Assembly: GCA_022821275.1 (NCBI GenBank)
Contig: JAJEDY010000067.1
Coordinates: 111,958-162,020, forward strand
DNA length: 50,063 nt
Reading direction: 5' to 3'
Source of the DNA: Candidatus Latescibacterota bacterium
GTDB taxonomy: Bacteria; Latescibacterota; UBA2968
The position numbers and the translations under genes are program-made. A model generated the notes under the pieces. It had not been told where the DNA came from. It ran no database searches and saw only the letters and a program-made list of their open reading frames with translations. Each line of letters opens with the position of its first letter. Position 1 is the first letter of the stretch. Below are positions 8,613-16,328 of this stretch, piece by piece.

Positions 8613-8641
8613 TTGACAACGCCACATCCCCACAATATTTT
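8613..8641 (+). promoter_or_regulatory. Promoter of the TrpD-like gene, probably leaderless
   Basis: TTGACA (8613-8618), 17 bases, TATTTT (8636-8641). The expected start point, about seven bases after the -10 box, coincides with the ATG at 8648, and no Shine-Dalgarno is present before that ATG. Together these suggest a leaderless mRNA. Confidence 0.6.
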
Positions 8642-8647
8642 CATCTT

Positions 8648-10063
8648 ATGCCACTATCCGATCCCAATCCCCTCGTCCTCGAAGCCCAATCTCGTGTGTG
8701 CACAGGCCCCACGCAATCCCGTCCTCTGGGCAACAAATCCGGCGATCCACAGCCGCAGCCGGTACTGGACGCCATCCTCAATACCCTGCAAAACAAAGCG
8801 CATCATCCGGTCTCAGATATCCAGATGGGATCCTTTTTTACAGCCATGCGTCTGCGGCGCAATTACCCGCCCAAAACAGCCTGGAGCCAGGCGGAAATCA
8901 ATGCCTTTGAACAATATACCCCCCTTCTACAAACCCACCTCCCACCGGACCTCCAATATATCTTTGGCCTTGTAGAACACTGTCCCGCAGAATCACCCGG
9001 CGAGCAAACCGTCATTACCGCGCTAAAAACCATTCTCGACGGTGGGCATCTCACCTACGGCCAAACGCGCCTTATGTGCGAAGCCATTCTCACCGATAGC
9101 GTTCGCGGTAGCTTCAAAGGCGCCGCGCTGATTGGTCAGCGCATGAACCTCGAATCCTACGACGAAGTGCGCGGATACCTCCACGCCACCTTTGCTCCCG
9201 AATGCGCCCATGCAGTACAGGTGGATAACCTCACCCACTTTGGTCAACCCTACAACGGCTCGACCCGCTACTTCAAACCCACTCTCTTTGTCGCGGCACT
9301 GCGCGCGGCTCTCGGTCGCCCCACCGCGCTTCACGGTGTAGATGCCATGCCGCCCAAATGGGGTATAACCGACGAACAGATCCTCAACGCCCTCAATGCC
9401 CGCACCAATCTATCGCTTTCAGAAGCAGCAGAGCGACTCGAAAATCCAGAGATCGGCTTTGCTTACATCAGCCAGCGCGAATATGCGCCATTGGCCTATG
9501 CAGCCCGCAACCTTCGCGCCCACATTGGCAAACGCCCCCCATGGTCAGCCACAGAAAAAGCGCAGCAACTCTTCACCTGCGCTGGCGGCAATCACATCGT
9601 CATCGGTTATTACCATTCGGGATACGAAATTCCCCTTCTGAAAATCGCACGCGAGACCGGGTTCACATCTGCGGTAGCTATCAAGGGAGAAGAAGGCACC
9701 AGCCACTTTTCTCTTCGCCTGGGAAAACCCACCGATAAAACGCGCAACGCCATCAATTTTTCACAGGGCTTTCGCGCCGATCAAACTTATGCTCGTGACA
9801 TCAATCCCGCCACTTACGGTTTTCACTACACGCAAAATCCACGCCCCAAAGCCGCCAATGCACAGACCTTTGCCGAACTCGGCCTTGCAGCCCTCTCTGG
9901 CGAAAAAGGTCCTGTTTACGACCGCATTGTACTCAATGCTGCCCTCACAGATTACCTGCTCGGTTTCACCGCCGATCCCCACAAGGCAATTCGACAGGCG
10001 CGAGAAACAATAGACAACGGTCGCGCTCTCAAACACCTTCGAGCGTATCTATCTCAGGCGTAA
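8648..10063 (+). CDS. TrpD-like protein (anthranilate phosphoribosyltransferase / glycosyltransferase family 3 fold), divergent
   Basis: 471 residues, longer than the roughly 340 of TrpD. A helical N-terminal part (about 120-175, with LTYGQTRLMCEAIL) is followed by an alpha/beta part resembling TrpD: AHAVQVDNLTHFGQPYNGSTRYF, PTLFVAALRAALG, then HGVDAMPPKWGITDEQIL in the place of the TrpD HGN.....G segment. The PRPP-binding GTGGD motif of true TrpD is not present; FGQPYNG stands in its place. It is therefore probably not an ordinary tryptophan enzyme, and no other trp gene is near. It is followed after 18 bases by a sulfatase gene, presumably one transcription unit ending at the terminator at 11372. 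Function is unknown beyond the fold; the homology call is moderately firm. Confidence 0.75.
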   Translation: MPLSDPNPLVLEAQSRVCTGPTQSRPLGNKSGDPQPQPVLDAILNTLQNKAHHPVSDIQMGSFFTAMRLRRNYPPKTAWSQAEINAFEQYTPLLQTHLPPDLQYIFGLVEHCPAESPGEQTVITALKTILDGGHLTYGQTRLMCEAILTDSVRGSFKGAALIGQRMNLESYDEVRGYLHATFAPECAHAVQVDNLTHFGQPYNGSTRYFKPTLFVAALRAALGRPTALHGVDAMPPKWGITDEQILNALNARTNLSLSEAAERLENPEIGFAYISQREYAPLAYAARNLRAHIGKRPPWSATEKAQQLFTCAGGNHIVIGYYHSGYEIPLLKIARETGFTSAVAIKGEEGTSHFSLRLGKPTDKTRNAINFSQGFRADQTYARDINPATYGFHYTQNPRPKAANAQTFAELGLAALSGEKGPVYDRIVLNAALTDYLLGFTADPHKAIRQARETIDNGRALKHLRAYLSQA

Positions 10064-10081
10064 TAATCACAGGAGAATTCA

Positions 10082-11365
10082 ATGTCCCACCCAAACATCC
10101 TCTACATCCACTCTCACGACACGGGTCGCTACATTCAGCCCTTTGGGCATGCCATGCCCACCCCTAATTTTCAGCACCTCGCCGAACAGGGCGTTCTCTT
10201 TCGTCAGGCATTTTGTGCCAACCCAACCTGCTCGCCGAGCCGAGCCGCACTCCTGACCGGACAATGGCCCCACAGTTGTGGTATGCTGGGACTTGCCCAC
10301 CGCGGTTTTCGGCTCAACGATTACAGCCATCACCTCGTTCACACACTCAAAAAAGCGGGTTACACAACCGCGCTCTCGGGATTTCAGCACGTCGGTCGTC
10401 CCCCAGCAGCCGATCCCTCAGAAATCGGTTATGACGAAATATTCGACACCTCTAAAAATCAACAGGCGACCTCCGACGCAGCCATTGCATATATCAACCG
10501 ATCTCACGACAAACCCTTCTTCCTCGACGTCGGATATACCGTCACCCATCGCAGCTTTCCCGAACCGGGTCCCGGAGACGACCCGCGCTATTGCATACCC
10601 CCTGCGCCCTTCCCCGACACCCATGAAACCCGATACGACACCGCCGCTTACAAAACCTGCGTTCGCATTCTCGATACCGAAGTCGGACGCGTCCTCAACG
10701 CCATAGATCGCGCCGGACTTGCCGAAAACACCATCGTCATCAGCACCACAGATCACGGCATCGCATTCCCCATGATGAAATGCAACCTCACCGATCACGG
10801 CATCGGCGTCATGCTCATCATGCGCGGACCGGGTTTTTCAGGCGGCAAAGTCATCGATGGCATGGTCTCTCAAATTGACCTCTTCCCCACCTTGTGCGAT
10901 GTGATCGGCATAGACCACCCAGATTGGCTGCAAGGCAAATCCGTGCTACCACTCGTCCGCGAAGAAACAGATGAAATCCACGATGAAATTTTCGCAGAAA
11001 TCAACTATCACAGCTATTACGATCCGCAACGCACCATTCGCACAAAAAAATGGAAATACATCCGCCACTGGTATCCCACACTGCGCCCCGGCGACATCAA
11101 CTGCGACGGTAGCCCCAGTAAAACCTACTTTCTCGCCCAGGGCTGGCGGCAGAAAAACCAACCCCACGAACAACTCTACGACCTCATCTTTGACCCCTAT
11201 GAGACCAACAATCTCGCCTCTGATCCCAAATATCAGGACGCGCTACACGACCTGCGCGATCGCCTCCAGACCTGGATGGAAACAACCGACGACCCATTGC
11301 TCGCAGGCTCAGTTTCTGCTCCCGAAGGCGCGCGCATCAACGACCCCGCAGACCTTCAGACTTAA
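10082..11365 (+). CDS. Sulfatase (formylglycine-dependent, cytoplasmic type)
   Basis: 427 residues, ATG behind CACAGGAGAATTCA. The alkaline-phosphatase-fold sulfatase signature is intact: Cys50 in CSPSRAALLTGQ is the residue converted to formylglycine. The N-terminal metal segment is NILYIHSHDTGR, the form found in the N-sulfoglucosamine-sulfohydrolase-like subfamily, and further segments are STTDHGIAFP and KWKYIRHW. No signal peptide is seen, so substrates would be hydrolysed inside the cell. The protein is made in tandem with the TrpD-like protein. The sulfated substrate cannot be predicted from sequence; no formylglycine-generating enzyme gene is in the window. Confidence 0.93.
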   Translation: MSHPNILYIHSHDTGRYIQPFGHAMPTPNFQHLAEQGVLFRQAFCANPTCSPSRAALLTGQWPHSCGMLGLAHRGFRLNDYSHHLVHTLKKAGYTTALSGFQHVGRPPAADPSEIGYDEIFDTSKNQQATSDAAIAYINRSHDKPFFLDVGYTVTHRSFPEPGPGDDPRYCIPPAPFPDTHETRYDTAAYKTCVRILDTEVGRVLNAIDRAGLAENTIVISTTDHGIAFPMMKCNLTDHGIGVMLIMRGPGFSGGKVIDGMVSQIDLFPTLCDVIGIDHPDWLQGKSVLPLVREETDEIHDEIFAEINYHSYYDPQRTIRTKKWKYIRHWYPTLRPGDINCDGSPSKTYFLAQGWRQKNQPHEQLYDLIFDPYETNNLASDPKYQDALHDLRDRLQTWMETTDDPLLAGSVSAPEGARINDPADLQT

Positions 11366-11371
11366 AAAAAA

Positions 11372-11405
11372 GCCGCCTTGCTGAAGTCCCAGCAAGGCGG
11401 CTTTT
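11372..11405. terminator. Intrinsic terminator after the sulfatase
   Basis: Perfect eleven-base stem GCCGCCTTGCT (11372-11382) / AGCAAGGCGGC (11391-11401), eight-base loop, then TTTT; A-rich on the other side, so it can serve both converging transcripts. Confidence 0.9.
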
Positions 11406-11407
11406 CT

Positions 11408-11441
11408 CTTCACACTTCAACCTTCACACTTCACACTTCTT
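11408..11441. repeat. Short tandem repeat based on CTTCACACTTC
   Basis: The motif TTCACACTT occurs three times within this stretch, immediately after the terminator and before the GPP34 gene end. The same motif, in both orientations, fills the gap between two converging genes at 45357-45455. Confidence 0.6.
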
Positions 11442-11446
11442 CCTTC

Positions 11447-12097
11447 TCACGGCATCATCTGCACGGCGAGGGCGAGTGACAGCTCAATATCTGTAATCGC
11501 CTGCGACATAGCCTGACCGATCAAATCCAGCTTTCGCACCTGATCAATCCGATCGGCAACACGCGCCAGTTCGCGTGCGGATAGAATCTCCTTAAATATA
11601 TCACATGCATGCGCCAGACCGATAATCACGACATCGCGCGGACTGGGGATCTGGTCGCTAAACAGCACCTCCATAATCCTCAGCTTGACCTCGCGCTCGG
11701 CCGTATTGTCAACAATGGGATAGCGCCGCGCCTGGAATACCCACATGAACCGGTCCTCTTCGCGATTGAGAATACCCTGTTCTACGAGCCGATTGAGAGC
11801 CTCTTCCCGAATCGTATCTGCGCGAAGCGCGGTGCGCTCCACCCAAAAGCGCGCATCCTTAGTATCGTCCGCCTCTGCAATATCCGCCAGCGTCGGATCG
11901 AGCAAGCTATCCCCAACTGGCGTCGAATCGACCAGAATCAAATTTTTGAGATCCGTATCAATCCGATTCTCCAGCGCCAAATCCATCAACACACCACCGG
12001 CCAGCGCATACCGCATCAGCCGGTCTGGCACGCGAGCAAACCGCCCATTCTCATCGTCGAGTATGAGAAGCATGAGTTCTTCGGCAAATCTAAGCAT
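11447..12097 (-). CDS. GPP34 (GOLPH3-like) family protein
   Basis: 216 residues from ATG 12097. That start overlaps the stop of the ThuA-like gene as TAATG and has TGGAGGG upstream; a longer frame from 12118 is less likely. The opening LRFAEELMLLILDDENGRF is the typical start of the GPP34 fold, followed by helical segments such as RLMRYALAGGVLMDLAL and EEALNRLVEQGIL. In eukaryotes GOLPH3 binds phosphatidylinositol-4-phosphate; bacterial members are of uncertain function. Translational coupling with the ThuA-like gene suggests co-expression. Confidence 0.85.
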   Translation of the reverse strand: MLRFAEELMLLILDDENGRFARVPDRLMRYALAGGVLMDLALENRIDTDLKNLILVDSTPVGDSLLDPTLADIAEADDTKDARFWVERTALRADTIREEALNRLVEQGILNREEDRFMWVFQARRYPIVDNTAEREVKLRIMEVLFSDQIPSPRDVVIIGLAHACDIFKEILSARELARVADRIDQVRKLDLIGQAMSQAITDIELSLALAVQMMP

Positions 12098-12744
12098 TAC
12101 GAGTTCCCTCCAGCCCATCTCACGCCCTGCGTCACCAGTTGCTGCATCCCCGCCCGTTCAAATGTACCCGGTCCGTGTCCCAGAGTCGTGTAAAATACTC
12201 GTCCTTCGCCATAACCCTTCACCCAGGCCATGGGATGCTGCTTATCGCTCCAATCCGCAGTTGCCAAAATGTGAACAGCGGGATCCCATGCCGACATATA
12301 AATCTCGTCTTCCACTTCAAAATCATCCACACCCTGTGTGATCGGGTGCGCGTCATCCGCAATATTCACGATGAACGTCAATCCCGGCGGATGCCAGTTT
12401 GCGTGTCCGCCAATCAAATCCACCGCTCTCCCACCAATCCACCAGGCCGTACCGTGAATCCCCACCAGACCCTTGCCACCTGCGACAAAATCGAATAGTC
12501 CCTCTTCTTGATCAGGCGTCAAATCCGGCAAGCGGTTCACCGTCCCATCCGCATCCCGCTCTGTACGCGTGAATCCCGTACCGTGTACCAGCACATCAAA
12601 ATCGTTCAAAGCATCTGAAGTCAGCACATCCTTATCGTCTTCAAGCGCGACAGACAAATCGTCCTGAGCACCCAAAAACCCATTGATAACCTCGGCACTT
12701 GCATCAAACCGATGGTTCGGACCCGACAAAACCAGCACTTTCAT
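12097..12744 (-). CDS. ThuA-like domain protein
   Basis: 215 residues, ATG behind AAGGAGGATGAG. The ThuA (trehalose-utilisation, type-1 glutamine-amidotransferase-like fold) pattern is seen: MKVLVLSGPNHRFDASAEV, DFVAGGKGLVGIHGTAWW, GHANWHPPG, and the terminal GRVFYTTLGHGPGTFERAG. Such proteins are often found with sugar catabolism genes, but their reaction is unknown. The gene is the first of a two-gene unit with the GPP34 gene, under its own promoter at 12787-12815. Confidence 0.87.
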   Translation of the reverse strand: MKVLVLSGPNHRFDASAEVINGFLGAQDDLSVALEDDKDVLTSDALNDFDVLVHGTGFTRTERDADGTVNRLPDLTPDQEEGLFDFVAGGKGLVGIHGTAWWIGGRAVDLIGGHANWHPPGLTFIVNIADDAHPITQGVDDFEVEDEIYMSAWDPAVHILATADWSDKQHPMAWVKGYGEGRVFYTTLGHGPGTFERAGMQQLVTQGVRWAGGNS

Positions 12745-12782
12745 CTCATCCTCCTTTGTAATTATTCATACTTCAAAGCGCA

Positions 12783-12801
12783 GGCGTATATAATACACGC
12801 C
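12783..12801. promoter_or_regulatory. Operator candidate overlapping the ThuA-GPP34 -10 box
   Basis: GGCGTATATAATACACGCC pairs with itself except at one position. Its core GCGTATA-N3-TACACGC matches the STAS-promoter palindrome (GCGTGTA-N5-TACACGC), with the spacing two bases shorter. Confidence 0.4.
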
Positions 12802-12815
12802 CGCAACCCGGTCAA
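12787..12815 (-). promoter_or_regulatory. Promoter of the ThuA-GPP34 operon
   Basis: Reading leftwards: TTGACC (12815-12810), 17 bases, TATATA (12792-12787). The leader would be about 36 bases. The -10 region is inside an imperfect dyad, GGCGTATATAATACACGCC, closely like the one at the STAS promoter. Confidence 0.6.
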
Positions 12816-12880
12816 GTGCTTTTCAAAATGAGCGATCTGCTCGCAGTTCTACTTTGGCCTGTTCCCATGACATCACTTCT

Positions 12881-13753
12881 TCACCTGCGTCGCGAAGATA
12901 AAGAACGTTTGAAGAGCGCGATATCCTTATCTATATCCTCCATATCTTCAATATCCTCTCCTCGGGCGGCTTTTAGATGGAGATTCAGGGCATATTTGCA
13001 ACAATGTGCGACATAGGCGATAAACTCCGTCAAATCTTCGGTCTTATCGGCCTGCTCCAGCATCCCAATGTATTGACCTCTCTCCTCAATAGGAACTATG
13101 GCCACCGTGTACCCGTGCTTGATCAAAATCATATTCATTAACAGTCGTGCCATGCGGCCATTACCATCATCAAAAGGATGAATGCGGATAAAACGGTAGT
13201 GAAACGTAGCGGCTATAACAATCGGATGTTCGCCCTCGTCTTCTTGTCTTCTATACCAATCTATGAGATCGCCCATCGCAGATTTCACCTGATCTGGCGG
13301 CGTAAAATAATAAATCTCTCCTGTAGAAGTCCGCACATTATTTGGCTGTGTCTTATACTCTCCGATGGCAATACGTCGTTTCACCGGCTGTCCATCGGGC
13401 GTTATCACGTCGTTTTCATAAGGCTCCTTCAGCAACACTTTATGGAGATTTCGGATAAAGACCTCGTTGAGTAATTCATCTCTTTTTACTGCATCCTCCA
13501 TCGCCTTTACCGCTTCATCATGTCCCTCAATGTCCAGATGATCGCGCATTGGTTTCCCGCGAGCAGTAAGCCCATGAAGAATCAGACTTCTCGTTTCTCC
13601 GAGCGTCAGGCTATTGCCTTCTACAGCATTGGAGTGATAGTTCGACTCAATTCGGAGCTTTTGTTCTATCTGGCCCACGATCTCAGAAGGCAATGGGCGC
13701 AATGCGTCCAGTTCCTCTTTAAGCCGATCAATTTCTTCAATGACATTGCTCAT
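12881..13753 (-). CDS. Fic-domain protein (probable AMP transferase) with built-in inhibitory helix
   Basis: 290 residues. The catalytic Fic motif is complete, HPFDDGNGRMAR at 192-203 (His192 base, Asn198, Arg200, Arg203). An N-terminal inhibitory motif is visible, SNAVEGN at 41-47 with Glu45, making it a class II (intramolecularly inhibited) Fic protein. The flap region is about 140-152 (TSTGEIYYFTPP). These enzymes transfer AMP or related groups to target hydroxyls and can act as toxins, but with a built-in inhibitor a separate antitoxin is not needed and none is seen. The start ATG 13753 has GAGGATATACC. The gene lies alone, flanked upstream by a cluster of CTCACACAAAG repeats. Target unknown. 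Confidence 0.92.
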   Translation of the reverse strand: MSNVIEEIDRLKEELDALRPLPSEIVGQIEQKLRIESNYHSNAVEGNSLTLGETRSLILHGLTARGKPMRDHLDIEGHDEAVKAMEDAVKRDELLNEVFIRNLHKVLLKEPYENDVITPDGQPVKRRIAIGEYKTQPNNVRTSTGEIYYFTPPDQVKSAMGDLIDWYRRQEDEGEHPIVIAATFHYRFIRIHPFDDGNGRMARLLMNMILIKHGYTVAIVPIEERGQYIGMLEQADKTEDLTEFIAYVAHCCKYALNLHLKAARGEDIEDMEDIDKDIALFKRSLSSRRR

Positions 13754-13761
13754 GGTATATC

Positions 13762-13844
13762 CTCACACAAAGACACTAAAATATAAAGAATATTCTCACA
13801 CAAAACTATAAAGTCCCAAATATCCCTTTGTGCTTTCGTGTGAG
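13762..13844. repeat. Three-copy CTCACACAAAG repeat upstream of fic gene
   Basis: Two direct copies (from 13762, CTCACACAAAGACACT; from 13795, CTCACACAAAACTATA), each followed by TATAAAG, plus one inverted copy ending at 13844 (reverse strand CTCACACGAAAGCACAAAG). The outer copies can form a hairpin through CTCACAC/GTGTGAG. The element fills the whole gap between the fic start and the nitroreductase end and covers the presumed fic promoter. Confidence 0.6.
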
Positions 13845-13848
13845 TTCC

Positions 13849-14601
13849 TTACCGCCTCAACTTAAATCCCTGCGCCGTCAGAAACTCGTCCAGTTCCTCA
13901 CGCACATGAAATTGCCCGGTGCGCCCTCCCACCACCGTCGTCCAGCGTTGGTCTCCTTCGTGCATCCCCTGTGACGCATAAAACTCCACCATCTTCTGAT
14001 CGTAATCCTTCATAATCGCGCAATGCGTTTCATCATCTAAATAACGCTCCCGATGCAACACCGCATCGACGGGCAAGCGCGGTTTCACCTCTGGCTCCTG
14101 TGCTGGATAACCAATACAAAATCCCGATACAGCCGCAACATAAGGCGGTAAACCGAGCAATTCACCCACAGCCTTTGGATTATTCCGCATCGCTCCAATC
14201 ATACAAATGCCTAAACCCATCGACTCTGCTGCAATCGCCACATTCTGCATCATCAACGCGACATCCACCGTCGCAATCATCAACGCCTCGACATAATCCC
14301 CATCAAACCGCTCAACCCCATGCATCTGATTCGCCATCCGATCCCGATGCAAATCCGCACAAAAAGCCAAAAATGCCGCACTCTGATGAATCTGCACCTG
14401 ATCGGCACACAACTCAGCCAACCTCTTCTTGCGCTCCGAATCAGCCACATGAATCACCGTATAAGCCTGCAAATTGCTCGACGTACTCGCCTGTTGCCCG
14501 CACTGAATAAGCGTCTCCAACACCCCATCGGGCAACGGTCGATCTTCAAACCTCCGAATACTCCTGTGCGACATCAGCAAATCAATCGTGGGATTCGACA
14601 T
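13849..14601 (-). CDS. NfsA-group nitroreductase family flavoprotein
   Basis: 250 residues, ATG behind AGAAAGGATTATT. The opening LLMSHRSIRRFEDRPLP contains the SIRRF flavin-phosphate-binding pattern. The middle has ALMMQNVAIAAESMGLGICMIGAMRNNP, typical of nitroreductases, and FCIGYPAQEPEVKPRLP is typical of the NfsA/FRP group. Expected to be an FMN enzyme using NAD(P)H to reduce nitro compounds, quinones or flavins. It is transcribed alone, divergent from the BNR gene. Confidence 0.9.
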   Translation of the reverse strand: MSNPTIDLLMSHRSIRRFEDRPLPDGVLETLIQCGQQASTSSNLQAYTVIHVADSERKKRLAELCADQVQIHQSAAFLAFCADLHRDRMANQMHGVERFDGDYVEALMIATVDVALMMQNVAIAAESMGLGICMIGAMRNNPKAVGELLGLPPYVAAVSGFCIGYPAQEPEVKPRLPVDAVLHRERYLDDETHCAIMKDYDQKMVEFYASQGMHEGDQRWTTVVGGRTGQFHVREELDEFLTAQGFKLRR

Positions 14602-14675
14602 AATAATCCTTTCTAAGAAACCGGGTTTTGCACGCTACACTTCATTGTGTGAATGAAGCCATGAAACCAACCTTT

Positions 14676-14690
14676 GTCAAGAAACTTGAC
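14676..14690. promoter_or_regulatory. Palindrome of divergent -35-like boxes
   Basis: GTCAAG-AAA-CTTGAC (14676-14690). TTGACA on the minus strand (14680-14675) and TTGACG on the plus strand (14686-14691) are potential -35 boxes for the nitroreductase and BNR genes. The expected -10 boxes are poor (TTCATT 17 bases away on the minus strand), so promoter function is uncertain. Confidence 0.3.
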
Positions 14691-14747
14691 GCAAACTCCT
14701 TTTCTTCTTTCTTTAAAAATCTTCAAATTTCATACAAAGGAGAAAAC

Positions 14748-16157
14748 ATGCCCCTCACCTTAAACCAGAAAGACACGGGCTATCGCGGGATATGGTATTA
14801 CAATCAGCCATCGGGCGATGAATACGTGTACAAATACAGCGGCGGATTGGGCACGTACTGTGCAAAACATCGCCCCTTTGCCGTGTATCGTCCCGAAGTC
14901 GAAAAAACCTTCTTCTGTTATGGCGGCACACCTGTTGACGCACACCTCAAACACACCGAAGAAGACCTCAATGGCGACCGCTCTTTTGCGCGCAATCGCA
15001 GCGGCTTTCTCCTGCACATGATCTCCTACTTCGACCACAAAACCCGACAGGTACCCCGTCCGACCATCCTCCTCGACAAAAACACAGCCGACGCCCACGA
15101 CAATCCCGTCATATCCATAGACGACAAAGGCTATATCTGGATATTCTCAACCGCACACGGCTTATCGCGCCCCTCGTATATCCACCGAAGCTCGGAACCC
15201 TATGCCATTGACGAATTTGAACAGATCGACGCGACCTATCGCCTCAATGGTGAAGAACGCCCCATGGACAACTTCTCCTACATGCAAGCCTGGCACTTAC
15301 CCGACCGCGGCTTCATCAACTTTGTCACCCGCTACAAAGACCCGGCTGACCGCACCCTCTTCTTCATGACCAGTCCCAACGGCGTCAAATGGTCTGAATG
15401 GACGCGACTGGCCGCCATCGAAAAAGGACATTATCAAATCAGTATATGCTCTAACTACAAAGCCGTCACGGCCTTTAACTACCATCCCGACCCTCTCGGT
15501 CTCAACTGGCGCACCAACCTCTACTACCTCGAAACCCCCGACTTTGGACAAACCTGGCAAAACGCGGCTGGTGAACCCGTCGAAATACCGCTTACAACCC
15601 CAAACAACAACGCCCTCGTGCGCGATTACGAAGCCGAAGGACTCAAGGTCTATCTCAAAGACATTCGCCTCGATCCACAGGGCAATCCCGTCATCCTCGT
15701 CATCACCAGCAAAGGGTATGAATCTGGCCCGGAAAATGGCCCGCGCACCTGGACCCTATTGCAATGGACCGGGAGCGACTGGCACGCCCACCCCATCACC
15801 ACATCCGACAGCAACTACGACATGGGCTCCCTCTACCTCGAAGCAGATGGCACATGGCGCGTCATCGCCCCCACAGAAACCGGACCACAACCCTATAATC
15901 CCGGCGGGGAAATGGCTATGTGGGAACGCAGTGGACAAACGTGGAAGCGCGTCGTACAACTCACGCAAAACAGCACGCGCAACCACACCTATGCCCGAAG
16001 CCCCGTCAATGCACATCCCGACTTTTACGCTCTGTGGGCCGATGGCAATGCGCGACGTGCATCCAAATCCTGCCTTTACTTCTGCAATAAAAAAGGCAAC
16101 GTATATCAACTCCCCGAAACAATGGAAAGTGATTTCGAGCACCCAATTTCCCTTTGA
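14748..16157 (+). CDS. BNR-repeat (sialidase-like beta-propeller) family protein
   Basis: 469 residues from ATG 14748, chosen because CAAAGGAG lies just upstream; a longer frame from 14628 has no such site. It begins TLNQKDTGYRGIWYYNQPSGDEYVYKYSGGLGTY, the pattern of BNR_4 family proteins, and has repeated propeller blades: NPVISIDDKGYIWIFSTA, FSYMQAWHLPDRG, NPVILVITSKGYESG, ADGTWRVIAPTE. There is no signal peptide. Such proteins occur beside sulfatases and glycan-degrading genes in environmental bacteria; a glycan-related role is likely but not shown. The downstream gene folD is controlled separately. Confidence 0.8.
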   Translation: MPLTLNQKDTGYRGIWYYNQPSGDEYVYKYSGGLGTYCAKHRPFAVYRPEVEKTFFCYGGTPVDAHLKHTEEDLNGDRSFARNRSGFLLHMISYFDHKTRQVPRPTILLDKNTADAHDNPVISIDDKGYIWIFSTAHGLSRPSYIHRSSEPYAIDEFEQIDATYRLNGEERPMDNFSYMQAWHLPDRGFINFVTRYKDPADRTLFFMTSPNGVKWSEWTRLAAIEKGHYQISICSNYKAVTAFNYHPDPLGLNWRTNLYYLETPDFGQTWQNAAGEPVEIPLTTPNNNALVRDYEAEGLKVYLKDIRLDPQGNPVILVITSKGYESGPENGPRTWTLLQWTGSDWHAHPITTSDSNYDMGSLYLEADGTWRVIAPTETGPQPYNPGGEMAMWERSGQTWKRVVQLTQNSTRNHTYARSPVNAHPDFYALWADGNARRASKSCLYFCNKKGNVYQLPETMESDFEHPISL

Positions 16158-16191
16158 AAAACGCCCCAAATCCCTTAAATTTAAAAAAATT

Positions 16192-16266
16192 CCAGTGTAA
16201 CTGGCGGAAAAGTGGAAATAACCACGAGGAAGCACTGGACCATATCACACGCCGACCGCCTGGGCA
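16192..16266 (+). ncRNA. ZTP (pfl) riboswitch aptamer upstream of folD
   Basis: All hallmarks of the ZMP/ZTP aptamer are present. P1 is CCAGTG (16192-16197) with CACTGG (16233-16238). The conserved CTGGCGGAA follows at 16201-16209. P2 is GTGG (16212-16215) with CCAC (16222-16225), then the GAGGAAG stretch. After a short linker comes the second conserved block CCGCCTGGGCA (16256-16266). The downstream gene folD is a known ZTP-riboswitch target: ZTP/ZMP accumulates when 10-formyl-tetrahydrofolate is short. The 3' block also forms the left arm of a terminator, so ligand binding should prevent termination and switch folD on. Confidence 0.9.
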
Positions 16267-16302
16267 GAAAACAATCACATCGCCCGGGCGTATTTTTATT
16301 TT
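16257..16302 (+). terminator. Riboswitch-controlled terminator (expression platform)
   Basis: CGCCTGGGC (16257-16265) pairs with GCCCGGGCG (16282-16290) with one T-G wobble, followed by TATTTTTATTTT. The left arm is the same sequence as the 3' conserved block of the ZTP aptamer, so aptamer and terminator exclude each other. Confidence 0.88.
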
Positions 16303-16328
16303 GGGCATTCACATGGGAGAAAGCGACC

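Noticed and set aside
12881-13753. Fic toxin with separate antitoxin gene
   Set aside because: No small antitoxin gene is adjacent, and the inhibitory motif is inside the protein.
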